Source: Clostridium aciditolerans | GTDB lineage: Bacteria > Bacillota > Clostridia > Clostridiales > Clostridiaceae | NCBI RefSeq assembly: GCF_016316925.1 | Contig: NZ_JAEEGB010000019.1 | Span: 1-48,264, forward strand | Reading direction: 5' to 3' | Length of the DNA: 48,264 nucleotides | Shown here: piece by piece, positions 28,424 to 36,493 of the stretch | How the letters are laid out: each line of letters starts with the position of its first letter | Position numbering within the stretch: the first letter of the stretch is position 1 | Translations under genes and position numbers: made by a program | The notes under the pieces: model-generated | The model's database searches: none | Told to the model about the DNA's origin: nothing | The model's input: only the letters and a program-made list of their open reading frames with translations

Positions 28424-29725
28424 CTACATCTTAGCTTTGCTAAGTGCATCCTCTACTGCTTGTTTAATTCCATTACTACTTCTAGTAGCTCCAGAAACTC
28501 CATCTACCTTTGTAGATTGAGCTTGAATTATTTCATTTGGTACTATAGAAAATGGTTGCTCTGCAAATCTTGGTGTTTCATTATTTGAAGCTATTTGAAT
28601 ATCTTCTATTTTACCATCTTTTATTGTAACTTCTACTTCAAGATTAGGTCTATATCCTCTACCAATGCCGGTATAAACTCCGTCCTTATATTTTTGTTGT
28701 TGATTGTTTGTAGATGAACTATTTTTAGTTGTTACACTATTGTTACTTGAGTTATTTACATTATTACTATTATCTATAGAATTATTATTTGAGTTATATG
28801 TGCTTTCATTATTATTTGTTTGTAAATCATTCACATTCTGACGTTGTGTATTTTGAGATATTGATGCAGTAGGCATGTCCTTACTTACAAAATTAGTTCC
28901 GGAATACAATGCAGTAAATCCTCCAATAGCAACACAGGTCGCTAGCATTGGGCTAACATGTTCTCCACATATTTCTGCTTTAGTATTTTTTCTTGGACAT
29001 GCATCTATACATTTAAAACAATTTATACATTCCCCACTCTTTATCTTGTTATGCTTATACATTTGTATACCCATAGAACAGTTATTAGTACATAATCTGC
29101 AATTTCCGCACTTATCCCTTTTCTTTAAAATATCAAAAATTCTAATTTTAGATGTTACTGCAAAAACTGCTCCTAATGGGCATAGGTATCTACAGAAAAA
29201 TCTCTCTATAAACATTGCTCCTATTATTATAAATACTAGAAAAATTAAACCTATAGTGTATTGAGATATTGCGTCACTAAAGTTAGGTATTTGCGCAAAG
29301 GCATCCCATGGACTAGAAGTTTCAAACAATGTACTCCCTTTAGTCCAAATAAAGTAGACTATAAATAATAGTAAAATATATTTCAAGAATTTTAAAATTG
29401 AATCCAACTTTTCATTCACTTTAAACTTTATTTTAAATACCTTATTTGAAATTATATAAATAAAATCATTAAAAGTTCCAAAAGCACATAACCATCCACA
29501 AAAAAATCTTCCAAGTATAATAGTAATAGGTATTATAGTAATTACCTCTACTAATTTAGGAATAACTTGATAAAAGCTAAATTTTCCTGATAATATTGCT
29601 AAATATATATCTCTTATTTCACTAAACGCTAATATAAATGCTCCTGGAAGGAGTATTAATCCTAAAAGTTGTACAACGATTCTTGTTATTTGAATTTTAG
29701 ATATCTTTCTATTTAAATTAGCCAT
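28424..29725 (-). CDS. Membrane polyferredoxin with C-terminal FMN-binding (RnfG-like) domain
   Basis: Protein of 433 aa. The N-terminal NapH/NosR-like membrane part has about five hydrophobic segments and two CxxxC motifs (FFCGWLCAFG, Cys76/80; FFCRYLCPLG, Cys178/182). Two 4Fe-4S clusters follow: CGNCRLCTNNC (206-216) and CINCFKCIDACP (233-244). After a last hydrophobic segment near 262-280 comes an Asn/Ser-rich linker (about 285-345) and an FMN-binding domain with DGVSGATRSSNG, in which Thr414 is the predicted flavin attachment site used by ApbE. The layout suggests electrons pass from inside clusters to a flavin outside the membrane. No ApbE gene is in the window. It is divergent from a two-component system that may control it. 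Confidence 0.85.
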   Translation of the reverse strand: MANLNRKISKIQITRIVVQLLGLILLPGAFILAFSEIRDIYLAILSGKFSFYQVIPKLVEVITIIPITIILGRFFCGWLCAFGTFNDFIYIISNKVFKIKFKVNEKLDSILKFLKYILLLFIVYFIWTKGSTLFETSSPWDAFAQIPNFSDAISQYTIGLIFLVFIIIGAMFIERFFCRYLCPLGAVFAVTSKIRIFDILKKRDKCGNCRLCTNNCSMGIQMYKHNKIKSGECINCFKCIDACPRKNTKAEICGEHVSPMLATCVAIGGFTALYSGTNFVSKDMPTASISQNTQRQNVNDLQTNNNESTYNSNNNSIDNSNNVNNSSNNSVTTKNSSSTNNQQQKYKDGVYTGIGRGYRPNLEVEVTIKDGKIEDIQIASNNETPRFAEQPFSIVPNEIIQAQSTKVDGVSGATRSSNGIKQAVEDALSKAKM

Positions 29726-29796
29726 CCTTATCCTCCCTATATTTCTTAGATTGCTACAAAAATTATTAATTCTTGTTATACTTCTTTATCAAATTA

Positions 29797-29862
29797 TTAG
29801 TTAACATAAATAAAATCTTTAATTATAGGAACTTGTTCAGCATTTCTTTTAAACCACAGCAT
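29797..29862 (-). CDS. Possible 21-aa small protein or leader peptide upstream of the polyferredoxin
   Basis: ATG 29862 opens a 21-codon frame (starting MLWFKRNAEQ and ending FIYVN) with a strong GGGAGGT site 5 bases upstream. It stops 71 bases before the polyferredoxin start, in the same direction. I recognise no family. The strong ribosome site argues for translation; the length and lack of repeats or clustered codons make a classical attenuator leader unlikely. Confidence 0.45.
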   Translation of the reverse strand: MLWFKRNAEQVPIIKDFIYVN

Positions 29863-29880
29863 AATTTACCTCCCAATTAC

Positions 29881-29902
29881 TTATCCACATTCTTTATCCA
29901 CA
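29881..29902 (+). promoter_or_regulatory. Two perfect DnaA boxes in tandem
   Basis: TTATCCACA, an exact match to the DnaA box, occurs at 29881-29889 and 29894-29902 in the same direction, 13 bases apart. They lie just upstream of the small ORF and polyferredoxin, within the region shared with the two-component system. No replication-origin genes are nearby, so a regulatory role or chance must be considered. Confidence 0.5.
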
Positions 29903-30087
29903 TTAAAAATTATATAAGACTTATCTTAATTTAAACTGAGAGTTACCTTAAAGAATTCTGAGAAGGATGTTAACAAATTTAAAACTTAAATTTAGAAATT
30001 TAAAATCTACCGAATTTAAAATAAATATATTTATTTTTAAAGTCGTTGAATGTAAAAGTTATTGTTGATTTTCAGCATCTGCTTATG

Positions 30088-30118
30088 TTTTAATTGTTTT
30101 TAATTAAAACAATTAAAA
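30088..30118. promoter_or_regulatory. Palindrome upstream of the OmpR-type two-component operon
   Basis: TTTTAATTGTTTT (30088-30100) and AAAACAATTAAAA (30106-30118) are exact 13-base inverted copies separated by 5 bases. It lies 50 bases before the regulator start, a suitable place for an operator, although AT-rich palindromes arise easily in this DNA. The rest of the interval 29903-30167 shows no gene. Confidence 0.4.
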
Positions 30119-30167
30119 TAAATAAGTATATCGCAGTACATAATAGATATAAAAAGGAGATAGTTTT

Positions 30168-30854
30168 ATGACCTCATTACTTGAGAAACAAATTAATATT
30201 CTTGTTGTTGATGATGAAGAAAGTATAGTTGAATTTATTAAAATGGGATTAGAAGCAGAAGGATTTACTGTGCATACTGCATTCGATGGAAATGAAGCTA
30301 TTTCTCTTGCAAGAGAATTAAATCCACACATAGTTATACTAGATATTATGCTGCCAGGGATTAACGGTTATGAGGTGTGCTCTGAGATAAAAAGATCTAT
30401 AAAGACATCAATTATTATGCTTACAGCCAGAGATGATATAGATGATCGTGTAAAAGGCTTAAACTTAGGTGCAGATGATTATATGGTAAAACCCTTTAGT
30501 TTCAAGGAATTATTAGCTCGAATCAATGCCAGATTACGTAATAGTTTTCCAGACCTGACTAATATAATTAGCGTTGGAGATTTTAATATAGATGATGGCG
30601 CCCATGAAATATCTTTTCATGGAAATCATTTAGAGCTTACCCCTACTGAATATAATCTACTTAAATATTTACTTATTAATAATGGATTGGTTTTAAGCAA
30701 GTCTACAATTCTTGAAAAGGTTTGGGGATTTGATTTTAGTGGTGAAGTTAATATTGTTGAAGTATATATAAGATATCTACGTGATAAAATTGGCGACAAA
30801 GAACATAATATTATCCGCACTGTACGTGGAGTTGGCTATAAGGTGGTAATATAA
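30168..30854 (+). CDS. OmpR/PhoB-family response regulator
   Basis: Cytoplasmic regulator of 228 aa. The receiver domain begins ILVVDDEESIVEFI, with acceptor Asp59 in IVILDIMLPGINGYEV and Lys in MVKPFSFKELLARI. The winged-helix output domain (about 130-228) has LTPTEYNLLKYL and VEVYIRYLRDKIG and ends in IRTVRGVGYKV. AAGGAGAT lies upstream. Its stop codon shares one base with the kinase start (TAATG), so the two are coupled. It is divergent from the polyferredoxin, the nearest candidate target. Confidence 0.93.
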   Translation: MTSLLEKQINILVVDDEESIVEFIKMGLEAEGFTVHTAFDGNEAISLARELNPHIVILDIMLPGINGYEVCSEIKRSIKTSIIMLTARDDIDDRVKGLNLGADDYMVKPFSFKELLARINARLRNSFPDLTNIISVGDFNIDDGAHEISFHGNHLELTPTEYNLLKYLLINNGLVLSKSTILEKVWGFDFSGEVNIVEVYIRYLRDKIGDKEHNIIRTVRGVGYKVVI

Positions 30855-32407
30855 TGAAAAAACTAAAAAGCTCACTGAATACTAATAGTCTTCAATGGAA
30901 GCTATTATCTCGGTTCTTTTTAATATTAATGCTCTTATTAGTAATAATGGAAGCATACCAATATATGACTTTAAAGCAGTATTTATATAATAGCAAAGAG
31001 CAGGTTTTAGACGCTCGTTTTCATAATGCTGGAATACCTAACTTGCAGCAAATTCAAACACCAGAAGCTGTTATAGAAAGTGCATCCTCCATCATAGAAA
31101 AGATGGTTGATGTCAATATGAGTGTAGCAATTATAGATAGAAACGGAAATCGTATAGCAGGTACCTCTAAAGTCGAAAATTTTAAGGGACATGGTGGTAT
31201 CGGACCTAATGAAGGTACAGATGAAATTGGCGTTCCTGCTCCTCATCCTATTCCTATTCCTCTCCCTCTCCCTATCCCCCAATTATCTCAAAATGATTAT
31301 ATAAAACTACTTCATCAACATGGGACTTTAGAGGGATATAGGTTAATTAGAGATGAAAATAAAAATTTGCAAATAGTTGCTTGGCGTAAAATTGGAGATC
31401 TTAATTCGCCCTCAGGCTTAATTCAAATTAGTATTTCAGCGAAACCTGTACAGGACCTACTTTTCCATCAACTATATATATTTATTGGAGCTTCAATATT
31501 AGTATTAATTATAGGTAGTATTGTTGGAGGAACTGTTTTTAAGTATACCCTAAAGCCGCTGCATAATGTTACTAATACCGTTGCTAAGATTGATGTAGAA
31601 CAATTAAATATGCGTTTACCGTCAGAAACCGGTCAACTGGAAATTGATAGATTGTCATCTGCTTTTAATACTATGCTTGAACGAATAGAAACCTCTTTTG
31701 AAAAAGAACAATATATTAAAGAAAAAATGAGACAATTTATTTCTGATGCTTCTCATGAATTAAGAACCCCCCTTACTTCAATTCATGGCTTTGTCGAAGT
31801 CTTATTACGTGGTGCCGCCAAAAACGAGAATCAGCTAAACTTAGCATTAAATAGCATTTTGATAGAGAGTGAACGTCTCACTAAGTTAGTTAATGATTTA
31901 TTATTTTTAGTTAAATTAGAAAAAAAAGTTCCTGTTGAAATGGATGTAGAAGATATTGAAAATATTATTGAAGAAGTTTATCCTCAACTTCAAATACTTG
32001 CTTCTGATAGAAAGATTGATTTACAGTTAGAAAATAATTTATTAATTAATGCTAATAGAAATCAGATAAAACAAGTGATTTTTAACTTGGTGCAAAATGC
32101 TGTACATCATACTGATGAAAAAAATGGAGTCATTACCATTAGTACGAATTCCATAAAAATTGGTTCAGATAACTTTGCAGTTCTAAAGATAAAAGATAAC
32201 GGAACCGGTATCCCTAAGGAACACCTAAATGAAATATTTGATAGATTTTTTAGAAGTGAAACCCACAGATCTCGTAAGCACGGAGGTTATGGATTAGGCC
32301 TTTCTATAGTTAAATCTATAATAGATGCCCATAACGGGAGGATTGAAGTAAATAGTGAATTGGGGAAAGGTACAGTCTTTACTATATACTTAACTCAAAT
32401 AAGTTAA
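30854..32407 (+). CDS. Membrane sensor histidine kinase with HAMP domain
   Basis: Kinase of 517 aa. Membrane segments lie at about residues 20-38 and 205-228, bracketing an outside sensor region of about 165 residues. That region contains a Pro-rich alternating stretch PAPHPIPIPLPLPIP (128-142). HAMP (about 228-282) is followed by HisKA with His301 in FISDASHELRTPLTSIHGF, then the ATPase with NLVQNAVHH, DNGTGIPKEH and GGYGLGLSIVKSI. It is translationally coupled to the regulator. The ligand is unknown. Confidence 0.92.
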   Translation: MKKLKSSLNTNSLQWKLLSRFFLILMLLLVIMEAYQYMTLKQYLYNSKEQVLDARFHNAGIPNLQQIQTPEAVIESASSIIEKMVDVNMSVAIIDRNGNRIAGTSKVENFKGHGGIGPNEGTDEIGVPAPHPIPIPLPLPIPQLSQNDYIKLLHQHGTLEGYRLIRDENKNLQIVAWRKIGDLNSPSGLIQISISAKPVQDLLFHQLYIFIGASILVLIIGSIVGGTVFKYTLKPLHNVTNTVAKIDVEQLNMRLPSETGQLEIDRLSSAFNTMLERIETSFEKEQYIKEKMRQFISDASHELRTPLTSIHGFVEVLLRGAAKNENQLNLALNSILIESERLTKLVNDLLFLVKLEKKVPVEMDVEDIENIIEEVYPQLQILASDRKIDLQLENNLLINANRNQIKQVIFNLVQNAVHHTDEKNGVITISTNSIKIGSDNFAVLKIKDNGTGIPKEHLNEIFDRFFRSETHRSRKHGGYGLGLSIVKSIIDAHNGRIEVNSELGKGTVFTIYLTQIS

Positions 32408-32414
32408 TATAAAA

Positions 32415-32462
32415 AAAGCATGTGATATTTATATAACATTTGGTTATAAATCATATGCTTTA
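32415..32462. repeat. Dispersed palindromic element, copy B
   Basis: AAAGCATGTGAT (32416 onward) pairs with ATCATATGCTTT (ending near 32461), and the loop contains TATAACATTT. It is placed between the convergent kinase and Crp/Fnr genes and can act as a terminator in both directions. Confidence 0.7.
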
Positions 32463-32473
32463 TTATATTTCTA

Positions 32474-33163
32474 CTACAGGGATTTTATATATACATTTTT
32501 AGATAATTCTCGAAGTCTATCCTCATCTAATATATATATTGTTTTATCCTCACATTTTATAATTGATTTTGATTCAAGCTCTTTAAAAGTTCTATTCAAG
32601 TGCCTATAGGTTGTTCCTAAGAATTGAGCTATTTCTAAAAATGATGAATTTAAAACTATATAGTTTTTATCTGTTATATGCTCAACTAAATAGCTAGATA
32701 ATCTATTTATAAGCGGATATACGAAGTTGTACGAACTATTATTAATAGTTGCATAAAGTTTTTCGCTTAAAGAGTCTATTAAATGGTGTAAAAACTTTAT
32801 ATTATTTAAATATTTTTTTCTAAGTATATCTGAAGGTAGTGCTATCAAATAACTATCTTCTACAGCATCAATGTTGCAAAGTATAGGAATGTTCTTTAAA
32901 AGCTCTAAGTCTCCTATAGTATTAAAGTCTTTATAGAACTTTAAAAGCATTGACTTACCATTTTCAAAAAGATAAGAAATTTTGATTTTCCCATCCACAA
33001 GCAAATAGTAATATTCAAGATTAGACTCTGCTTCTAATATATATTCCTCTTTTTCATAAAAATGAAGTTGTGCATGCCTTAATATATCTTTATCAAGTAT
33101 GTTTTCTATATTATGCTTAACAATATAATGGTTTAAAAGATTATTGTCTGAAATTTTTTTCAT
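32474..33163 (-). CDS. Crp/Fnr-family transcription regulator (YeiL-like)
   Basis: Regulator of 229 aa with an N-terminal cyclic-nucleotide-binding-like beta-barrel (about 25-130, including the YYLLVDGKIKISYLFENGKS segment) and a C-terminal helix-turn-helix (about 170-215) in SSFLEIAQFLGTTYRHLNRTFKELESK. No N-terminal four-Cys set for an Fe-S cluster is present, so it is not a classical Fnr. The start is ATG 33163 after AAGGAGGATTT. The preceding perfect palindrome at 33175-33194 touches the ribosome site, which fits autoregulation. It is divergent from the YdcZ-like pair, probably its target. Confidence 0.87.
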   Translation of the reverse strand: MKKISDNNLLNHYIVKHNIENILDKDILRHAQLHFYEKEEYILEAESNLEYYYLLVDGKIKISYLFENGKSMLLKFYKDFNTIGDLELLKNIPILCNIDAVEDSYLIALPSDILRKKYLNNIKFLHHLIDSLSEKLYATINNSSYNFVYPLINRLSSYLVEHITDKNYIVLNSSFLEIAQFLGTTYRHLNRTFKELESKSIIKCEDKTIYILDEDRLRELSKNVYIKSL

Positions 33164-33174
33164 AAATCCTCCTT

Positions 33175-33194
33175 CACATGACATATGTCATGTG
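33175..33194. promoter_or_regulatory. Perfect 20-bp palindrome, probable operator of the Crp/Fnr-type regulator
   Basis: CACATGACATATGTCATGTG is its own reverse complement over 20 bases. It sits in the gap between the divergent regulator and transporter genes, right before the regulator ribosome site. Crp-family dimers bind two-fold symmetric sites of about this size. Confidence 0.7.
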
Positions 33195-33257
33195 CAAACC
33201 TATATAAATATTATATTTTATTTATATAGCATTGTAAATCTTAGGAGGAATTAATAT

Positions 33258-33680
33258 ATGTATAAAAATCTAGCTCTCATAAATGGCGTTATACTTGCCA
33301 TAATGGTTTTTTTTAACGGCATGCTAGCCAGTATAACAGGACCTTATATGAGCACATTAATATATCACGTACTGGGATTATTATTGATTATATTTATATC
33401 AATAATAAAGAAAAATAAGCTTTCAAATTTAAAAGAAGTACCGCTTATATTTTTACTGCCAGGTATACTAAGTGTTATAACTATACTTTTAAACAATATA
33501 TCTATACCTAAAATAGGTGTAACACTTGCTGTAGGCGTAGGATTATTTGGACAACTAGTAATGTCTAGCTTTGTGGAGCATTTAGGATTGTTTGGAATGC
33601 CAGCTAATAAGATAAAGAAGGAAAAAATATTAGGACTTTCAATAATTTCACTTGGAATAATATTTATGATTACTATGTAA
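33258..33680 (+). CDS. YdcZ-like (DUF606) DMT-superfamily membrane protein, first of a pair
   Basis: Small membrane protein of 140 aa with four to five hydrophobic segments. It opens NLALINGVILAIMVFFNGMLASITGPYMSTLIYHVLGLL, the usual start of the YdcZ/DUF606 group (NGxL, then SxxxxHxxGL). Half-size DMT proteins of this kind commonly occur as adjacent pairs and may work as a heterodimer. TTAGGAGGAATT gives a strong ribosome site. The substrate is unknown. Confidence 0.85.
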   Translation: MYKNLALINGVILAIMVFFNGMLASITGPYMSTLIYHVLGLLLIIFISIIKKNKLSNLKEVPLIFLLPGILSVITILLNNISIPKIGVTLAVGVGLFGQLVMSSFVEHLGLFGMPANKIKKEKILGLSIISLGIIFMITM

Positions 33681-33683
33681 GGA

Positions 33684-33753
33684 GTCTAAAGTCTTAAATG
33701 GACTTTAACGAGTAGACTAACCCATGGGAACCGTCTATTCCACCAGTGTTCCG
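33684..33753 (+). ncRNA. Possible structured leader between the two YdcZ-like genes
   Basis: Three helices can be drawn. AGTCTA (33684-33689) pairs with TAGACT (33714-33719), enclosing AAGTC/GACTT. TAGAC (33714-33718) pairs with GTCTA (33734-33738). GGAAC (33728-33732) pairs with GTTCC (33749-33753). The first two compete for the same strand. The segment is GC-richer than its surroundings and ends just before the GGAGGG site of the next gene. It matches no riboswitch I can name. Confidence 0.4.
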
Positions 33754-33769
33754 AATGGAGGGAGAAAAA

Positions 33770-34234
33770 ATGTTGTATATATTCTTATCATTTCTAACTG
33801 GAATAACAATAGTTATAAATATGATGTTAAATGGAAAGCTTGCTCAAAGGGAAGGTATGATAAATGGAGTTTTTATAAACTATTCAATGGCTACTATTTC
33901 TTCTATTATGCTCTGTGCTGTTATGATAAAATCCATGCCAGCTTATTCGTCTATAGGGGCTATTCCCCTACCGTATTTTTTAGGAGGTCTTATAGGAGTT
34001 TTAACAACTTATTTGTTTAACATTATAGTTCCTAAAGTGCCAGCGGTATATATAGTTATACTCCGCTTTATAGGTCAAATGCTTACAAGTGCGATTATAG
34101 ATTATATATACTTAGATATTTTTTCTAGGGGCAAAGTAATAGGAGGGTTATTATTTCTTATAGGACTTATAATTAATGCAAAAGTTGACAATAAATATGC
34201 ACAAAAAAATCTTAAACTAAGTGAGAATGTTTGA
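33770..34234 (+). CDS. YdcZ-like (DUF606) DMT-superfamily membrane protein, second of a pair
   Basis: Membrane protein of 154 aa, with five hydrophobic segments and the same pattern as its neighbour: LTGITIVINMMLNGKLAQREGMINGVFINYSMATI. The start is ATG 33770 after GGAGGGAG; the GTG at 33746 is in frame but precedes the ribosome site. The 89-base gap from the first gene is long for a pair and can fold, so translation of the second subunit may be controlled separately. Confidence 0.85.
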   Translation: MLYIFLSFLTGITIVINMMLNGKLAQREGMINGVFINYSMATISSIMLCAVMIKSMPAYSSIGAIPLPYFLGGLIGVLTTYLFNIIVPKVPAVYIVILRFIGQMLTSAIIDYIYLDIFSRGKVIGGLLFLIGLIINAKVDNKYAQKNLKLSENV

Positions 34235-34324
34235 GAGCTTTAAATTATTCAGTAATCCAAGGCTTTTTTATAAAAAAGTATGTATGTTATAATTATAAAA
34301 GCTAACTATATGGAGGGAATTATT

Positions 34325-35014
34325 ATGAAATACGAGATTATAATATTTGATGCAGATGATACTTTATTTGATTTTAAGAAATCTGAAAGAGATGCTTTTA
34401 AAAATGCTATGCTTGAATTCGATATCGAATATGATGAAAATCATCATTTAAAAATATACCAAGGTATAAATACAGCTATATGGAAAGAATTTGAGGAAGG
34501 ACTTATTACTCAGGAAAAATTAAAGGTTGAAAGATTTAAAAGATTATCAGATAGCTTAAATGCTGGATTTGATGAGGTGGAATTTGCAAAATCATATATG
34601 AAGCATTTAGCTAATGCATCCTTTTTATATGATGATAGTATAGACCTTGTAGAAAGTCTTCATAAAGATTATAGACTTACTATAGTTACTAATGGTCTTA
34701 AGGATGTTCAGGATAAGAGAATAAGAAAATCTATTATAGCAAAATACTTTGAGGATGTAGTAGTATCTGAGGAAGTCAAGGTATCAAAACCAGATCCTAA
34801 AATATTTGAACATGCTTTAAACAATATAAAGCATACTGACAAGAGCAAGGTATTGATAGTAGGGGATAGCTTAACCTCTGATATACAAGGCGGAATAAAT
34901 TCTGGTATAGATACCTGCTGGTTTAATCCTAATAAAATTGTAAATAAAGCAGGGATAAAACCTACCTATGAGATTTCTAATTTGATGGAGCTTAAGGATA
35001 TACTTGAAAAATAG
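34325..35014 (+). CDS. yjjG: HAD-family nucleotidase, YjjG type
   Basis: Cytoplasmic phosphatase of 229 aa. Motif I is IIFDADDTLFDFKKSE, with the DADDT form typical of YjjG; motif II is VTNG; motif III is KPDPKIF; and motif IV is VGDSLTSDIQGG. A helical cap lies between about residues 15 and 85. YjjG enzymes remove phosphate from odd pyrimidine nucleotides. The start is ATG 34325 after GGAGGGA; an in-frame ATG at 34280 is less likely. A short perfect palindrome, CTTTTTTATAAAAAAG, lies upstream near 34262 and may belong to the end of the YdcZ pair. Confidence 0.88.
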   Translation: MKYEIIIFDADDTLFDFKKSERDAFKNAMLEFDIEYDENHHLKIYQGINTAIWKEFEEGLITQEKLKVERFKRLSDSLNAGFDEVEFAKSYMKHLANASFLYDDSIDLVESLHKDYRLTIVTNGLKDVQDKRIRKSIIAKYFEDVVVSEEVKVSKPDPKIFEHALNNIKHTDKSKVLIVGDSLTSDIQGGINSGIDTCWFNPNKIVNKAGIKPTYEISNLMELKDILEK

Positions 35015-35044
35015 ATATAAATTAAGGAAGAATTATAATAGAAC

Positions 35045-35090
35045 AAAGCATGTGGATTATAACCTTTTGTTATAAAGCCTACATGCTTTT
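35045..35090. repeat. Dispersed palindromic element, copy C
   Basis: AAAGCATGTGGATTATAAC (from 35046) faces GTTATAAAGCCTACATGCTTT (to 35089) with a TTTT-type loop. It is placed between the convergent yjjG and EamA-type genes and probably terminates both. Confidence 0.7.
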
Positions 35091-35136
35091 CTTATTTCAC
35101 GACATGTTACAAACTCTTCAAAATCAAGGACCCTAG

Positions 35137-35562
35137 TTATTTTTTCATTATAATTAACCCGATAATACTTACAATTATTCCTATTACATTGGTAAAAGAT
35201 AGATGTTGTTTATAAACACATACACCAAAAAATATTAATACAATAGTTGTAACAACATTTGCAAAAAGTGGTGCAATATTTATACTCCAACCACTTCTAT
35301 ATACTAATAAGTATCCTATTTCCAAAACAAAAATAGCAGCTCCAAGAGCATAACTGGCCCAATTTAACTCTTTAAATGACCCTATTATATTTTTATCTGG
35401 AAAAAATATAATAGCAATAAAAGAAAGAATTAATGCTATTGTATATGTTACAATCATTGATGTGAAAGGATTTACACTCCCATCTATAGACTTTTGACTT
35501 ATATTGTACAATACACTAGCGAAAACTACTAATATTATAGAAAAATAATAAATTTTTACCAT
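35137..35562 (-). CDS. Small EamA/EMR-type DMT membrane protein
   Basis: Protein of 141 aa with four hydrophobic segments and the single EamA-like unit: YNISQKSIDGSVNPFTSMIVTYTIAL, then GYLLVYRSGWSINIAPLFANVVTTIVL. It is half the size of full EamA exporters, so it probably works as a dimer. The ribosome-site-like AAGGGG abuts ATG 35562 directly, so the true start may be slightly downstream. It lies 44 bases after the DeoR gene and may be the last gene of the phosphoester-type operon. Confidence 0.78.
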   Translation of the reverse strand: MVKIYYFSIILVVFASVLYNISQKSIDGSVNPFTSMIVTYTIALILSFIAIIFFPDKNIIGSFKELNWASYALGAAIFVLEIGYLLVYRSGWSINIAPLFANVVTTIVLIFFGVCVYKQHLSFTNVIGIIVSIIGLIIMKK

Positions 35563-35606
35563 CCCCTTCTGAATAAAAATGTTTCTTAATGGCCTTTTAA
35601 TTATTT

Positions 35607-36389
35607 TTATGCTTTAATCCATTTAATTTCGTATTCATTTAAACTATTATTCCATTCATTAGGGGCTTCTACATCAGAAACTATTACATCAACATCCTCA
35701 ATATCTGATATTTTGTAAAAATTTCTTACTCCTATTTTAGAATGGTCAGCAACTATAATAACTTCCTTAGCGTTTTCCATTATCTTTTTTGATAAATTTG
35801 CTTCATTTACATCATAGCCAGTTAGTCCATTTTGCAGACTTACTCCTCCAACTCCAATAAAGGCCTTATCTACATAAAAGTTATTTAAAAGATTTTCACT
35901 TATAGGTCCATAACATGATAATTGATCCGCATTTATTTCTCCGCCTAGAAAAATTATCTTACCATCAAAAATTCCTTTATTTTTTAAGTCTATCATTATA
36001 TTTAGTCCTGCTACTGTATTAAGCAAAATCGTTATATTTTTCTTATTTTTTATATGATAAAGTATTTCACAAGTTGTAGTTCCCGCATCTATAGCTATTA
36101 CGTCGTTATCATTTATTAAACTCGCTGCTTTATTCCCTATTCTTTGTTTTTCCTCTCTATATACATCTTTTTTTTGAATATGAGAAGGTTCACGTTTATC
36201 AAATGAGATTTTTATTGCTCCACCATGTGTTCTTTTTAATTTATATTCCGCCTCTAAAGCATCTAAATCCCTTCTAATAGTTTCTGTAGTAACTCCAAAC
36301 TTTTTTGCAAGCTGAGTAACGGATACTTTGCCGTAATTGTCCAATTCATACAATATAAGATTTTTTCTTTCATCTAAAAAAACTGTCAA
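35607..36389 (-). CDS. DeoR/GlpR-family transcription repressor
   Basis: Regulator of 260 aa with an N-terminal DeoR helix-turn-helix (VSVTQLAKKFGVTTETIRRDLDALE) and KRTHGGAI, then the DeoRC sensor domain (AIDAGTTTCEI, GGVSLQNGLTGYD, VADHSKIGV). DeoRC domains usually bind a sugar phosphate or similar phosphorylated metabolite, which agrees with the phosphoesterases in this cluster. The start is TTG 36389, 6 bases after AAAGGTG. Tandem GTTTGTTTT repeats at 42117-42145, before the first gene of the cluster, are candidate operators. Confidence 0.9.
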   Translation of the reverse strand: MTVFLDERKNLILYELDNYGKVSVTQLAKKFGVTTETIRRDLDALEAEYKLKRTHGGAIKISFDKREPSHIQKKDVYREEKQRIGNKAASLINDNDVIAIDAGTTTCEILYHIKNKKNITILLNTVAGLNIMIDLKNKGIFDGKIIFLGGEINADQLSCYGPISENLLNNFYVDKAFIGVGGVSLQNGLTGYDVNEANLSKKIMENAKEVIIVADHSKIGVRNFYKISDIEDVDVIVSDVEAPNEWNNSLNEYEIKWIKA

Positions 36390-36493
36390 GTTAATCACCT
36401 TTATCCAATATTTTTAAGTTTATTTCTTCACAGCTACATTATACCTTAATATATTTGCTATGCCTATTGCTCTTTTTTTAGTTTATACAAAGA

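Noticed and set aside
29881-29902. Chromosomal replication origin
   Set aside because: Only two DnaA boxes are present, with no dnaA, dnaN, gidA or rpmH and no clear unwinding element.
33724-34020. Plus-strand ORF of 98 aa overlapping the second YdcZ-like gene
   Set aside because: It is the shifted-frame shadow of the YdcZ-like gene; the real frame has the ribosome site and the family pattern.
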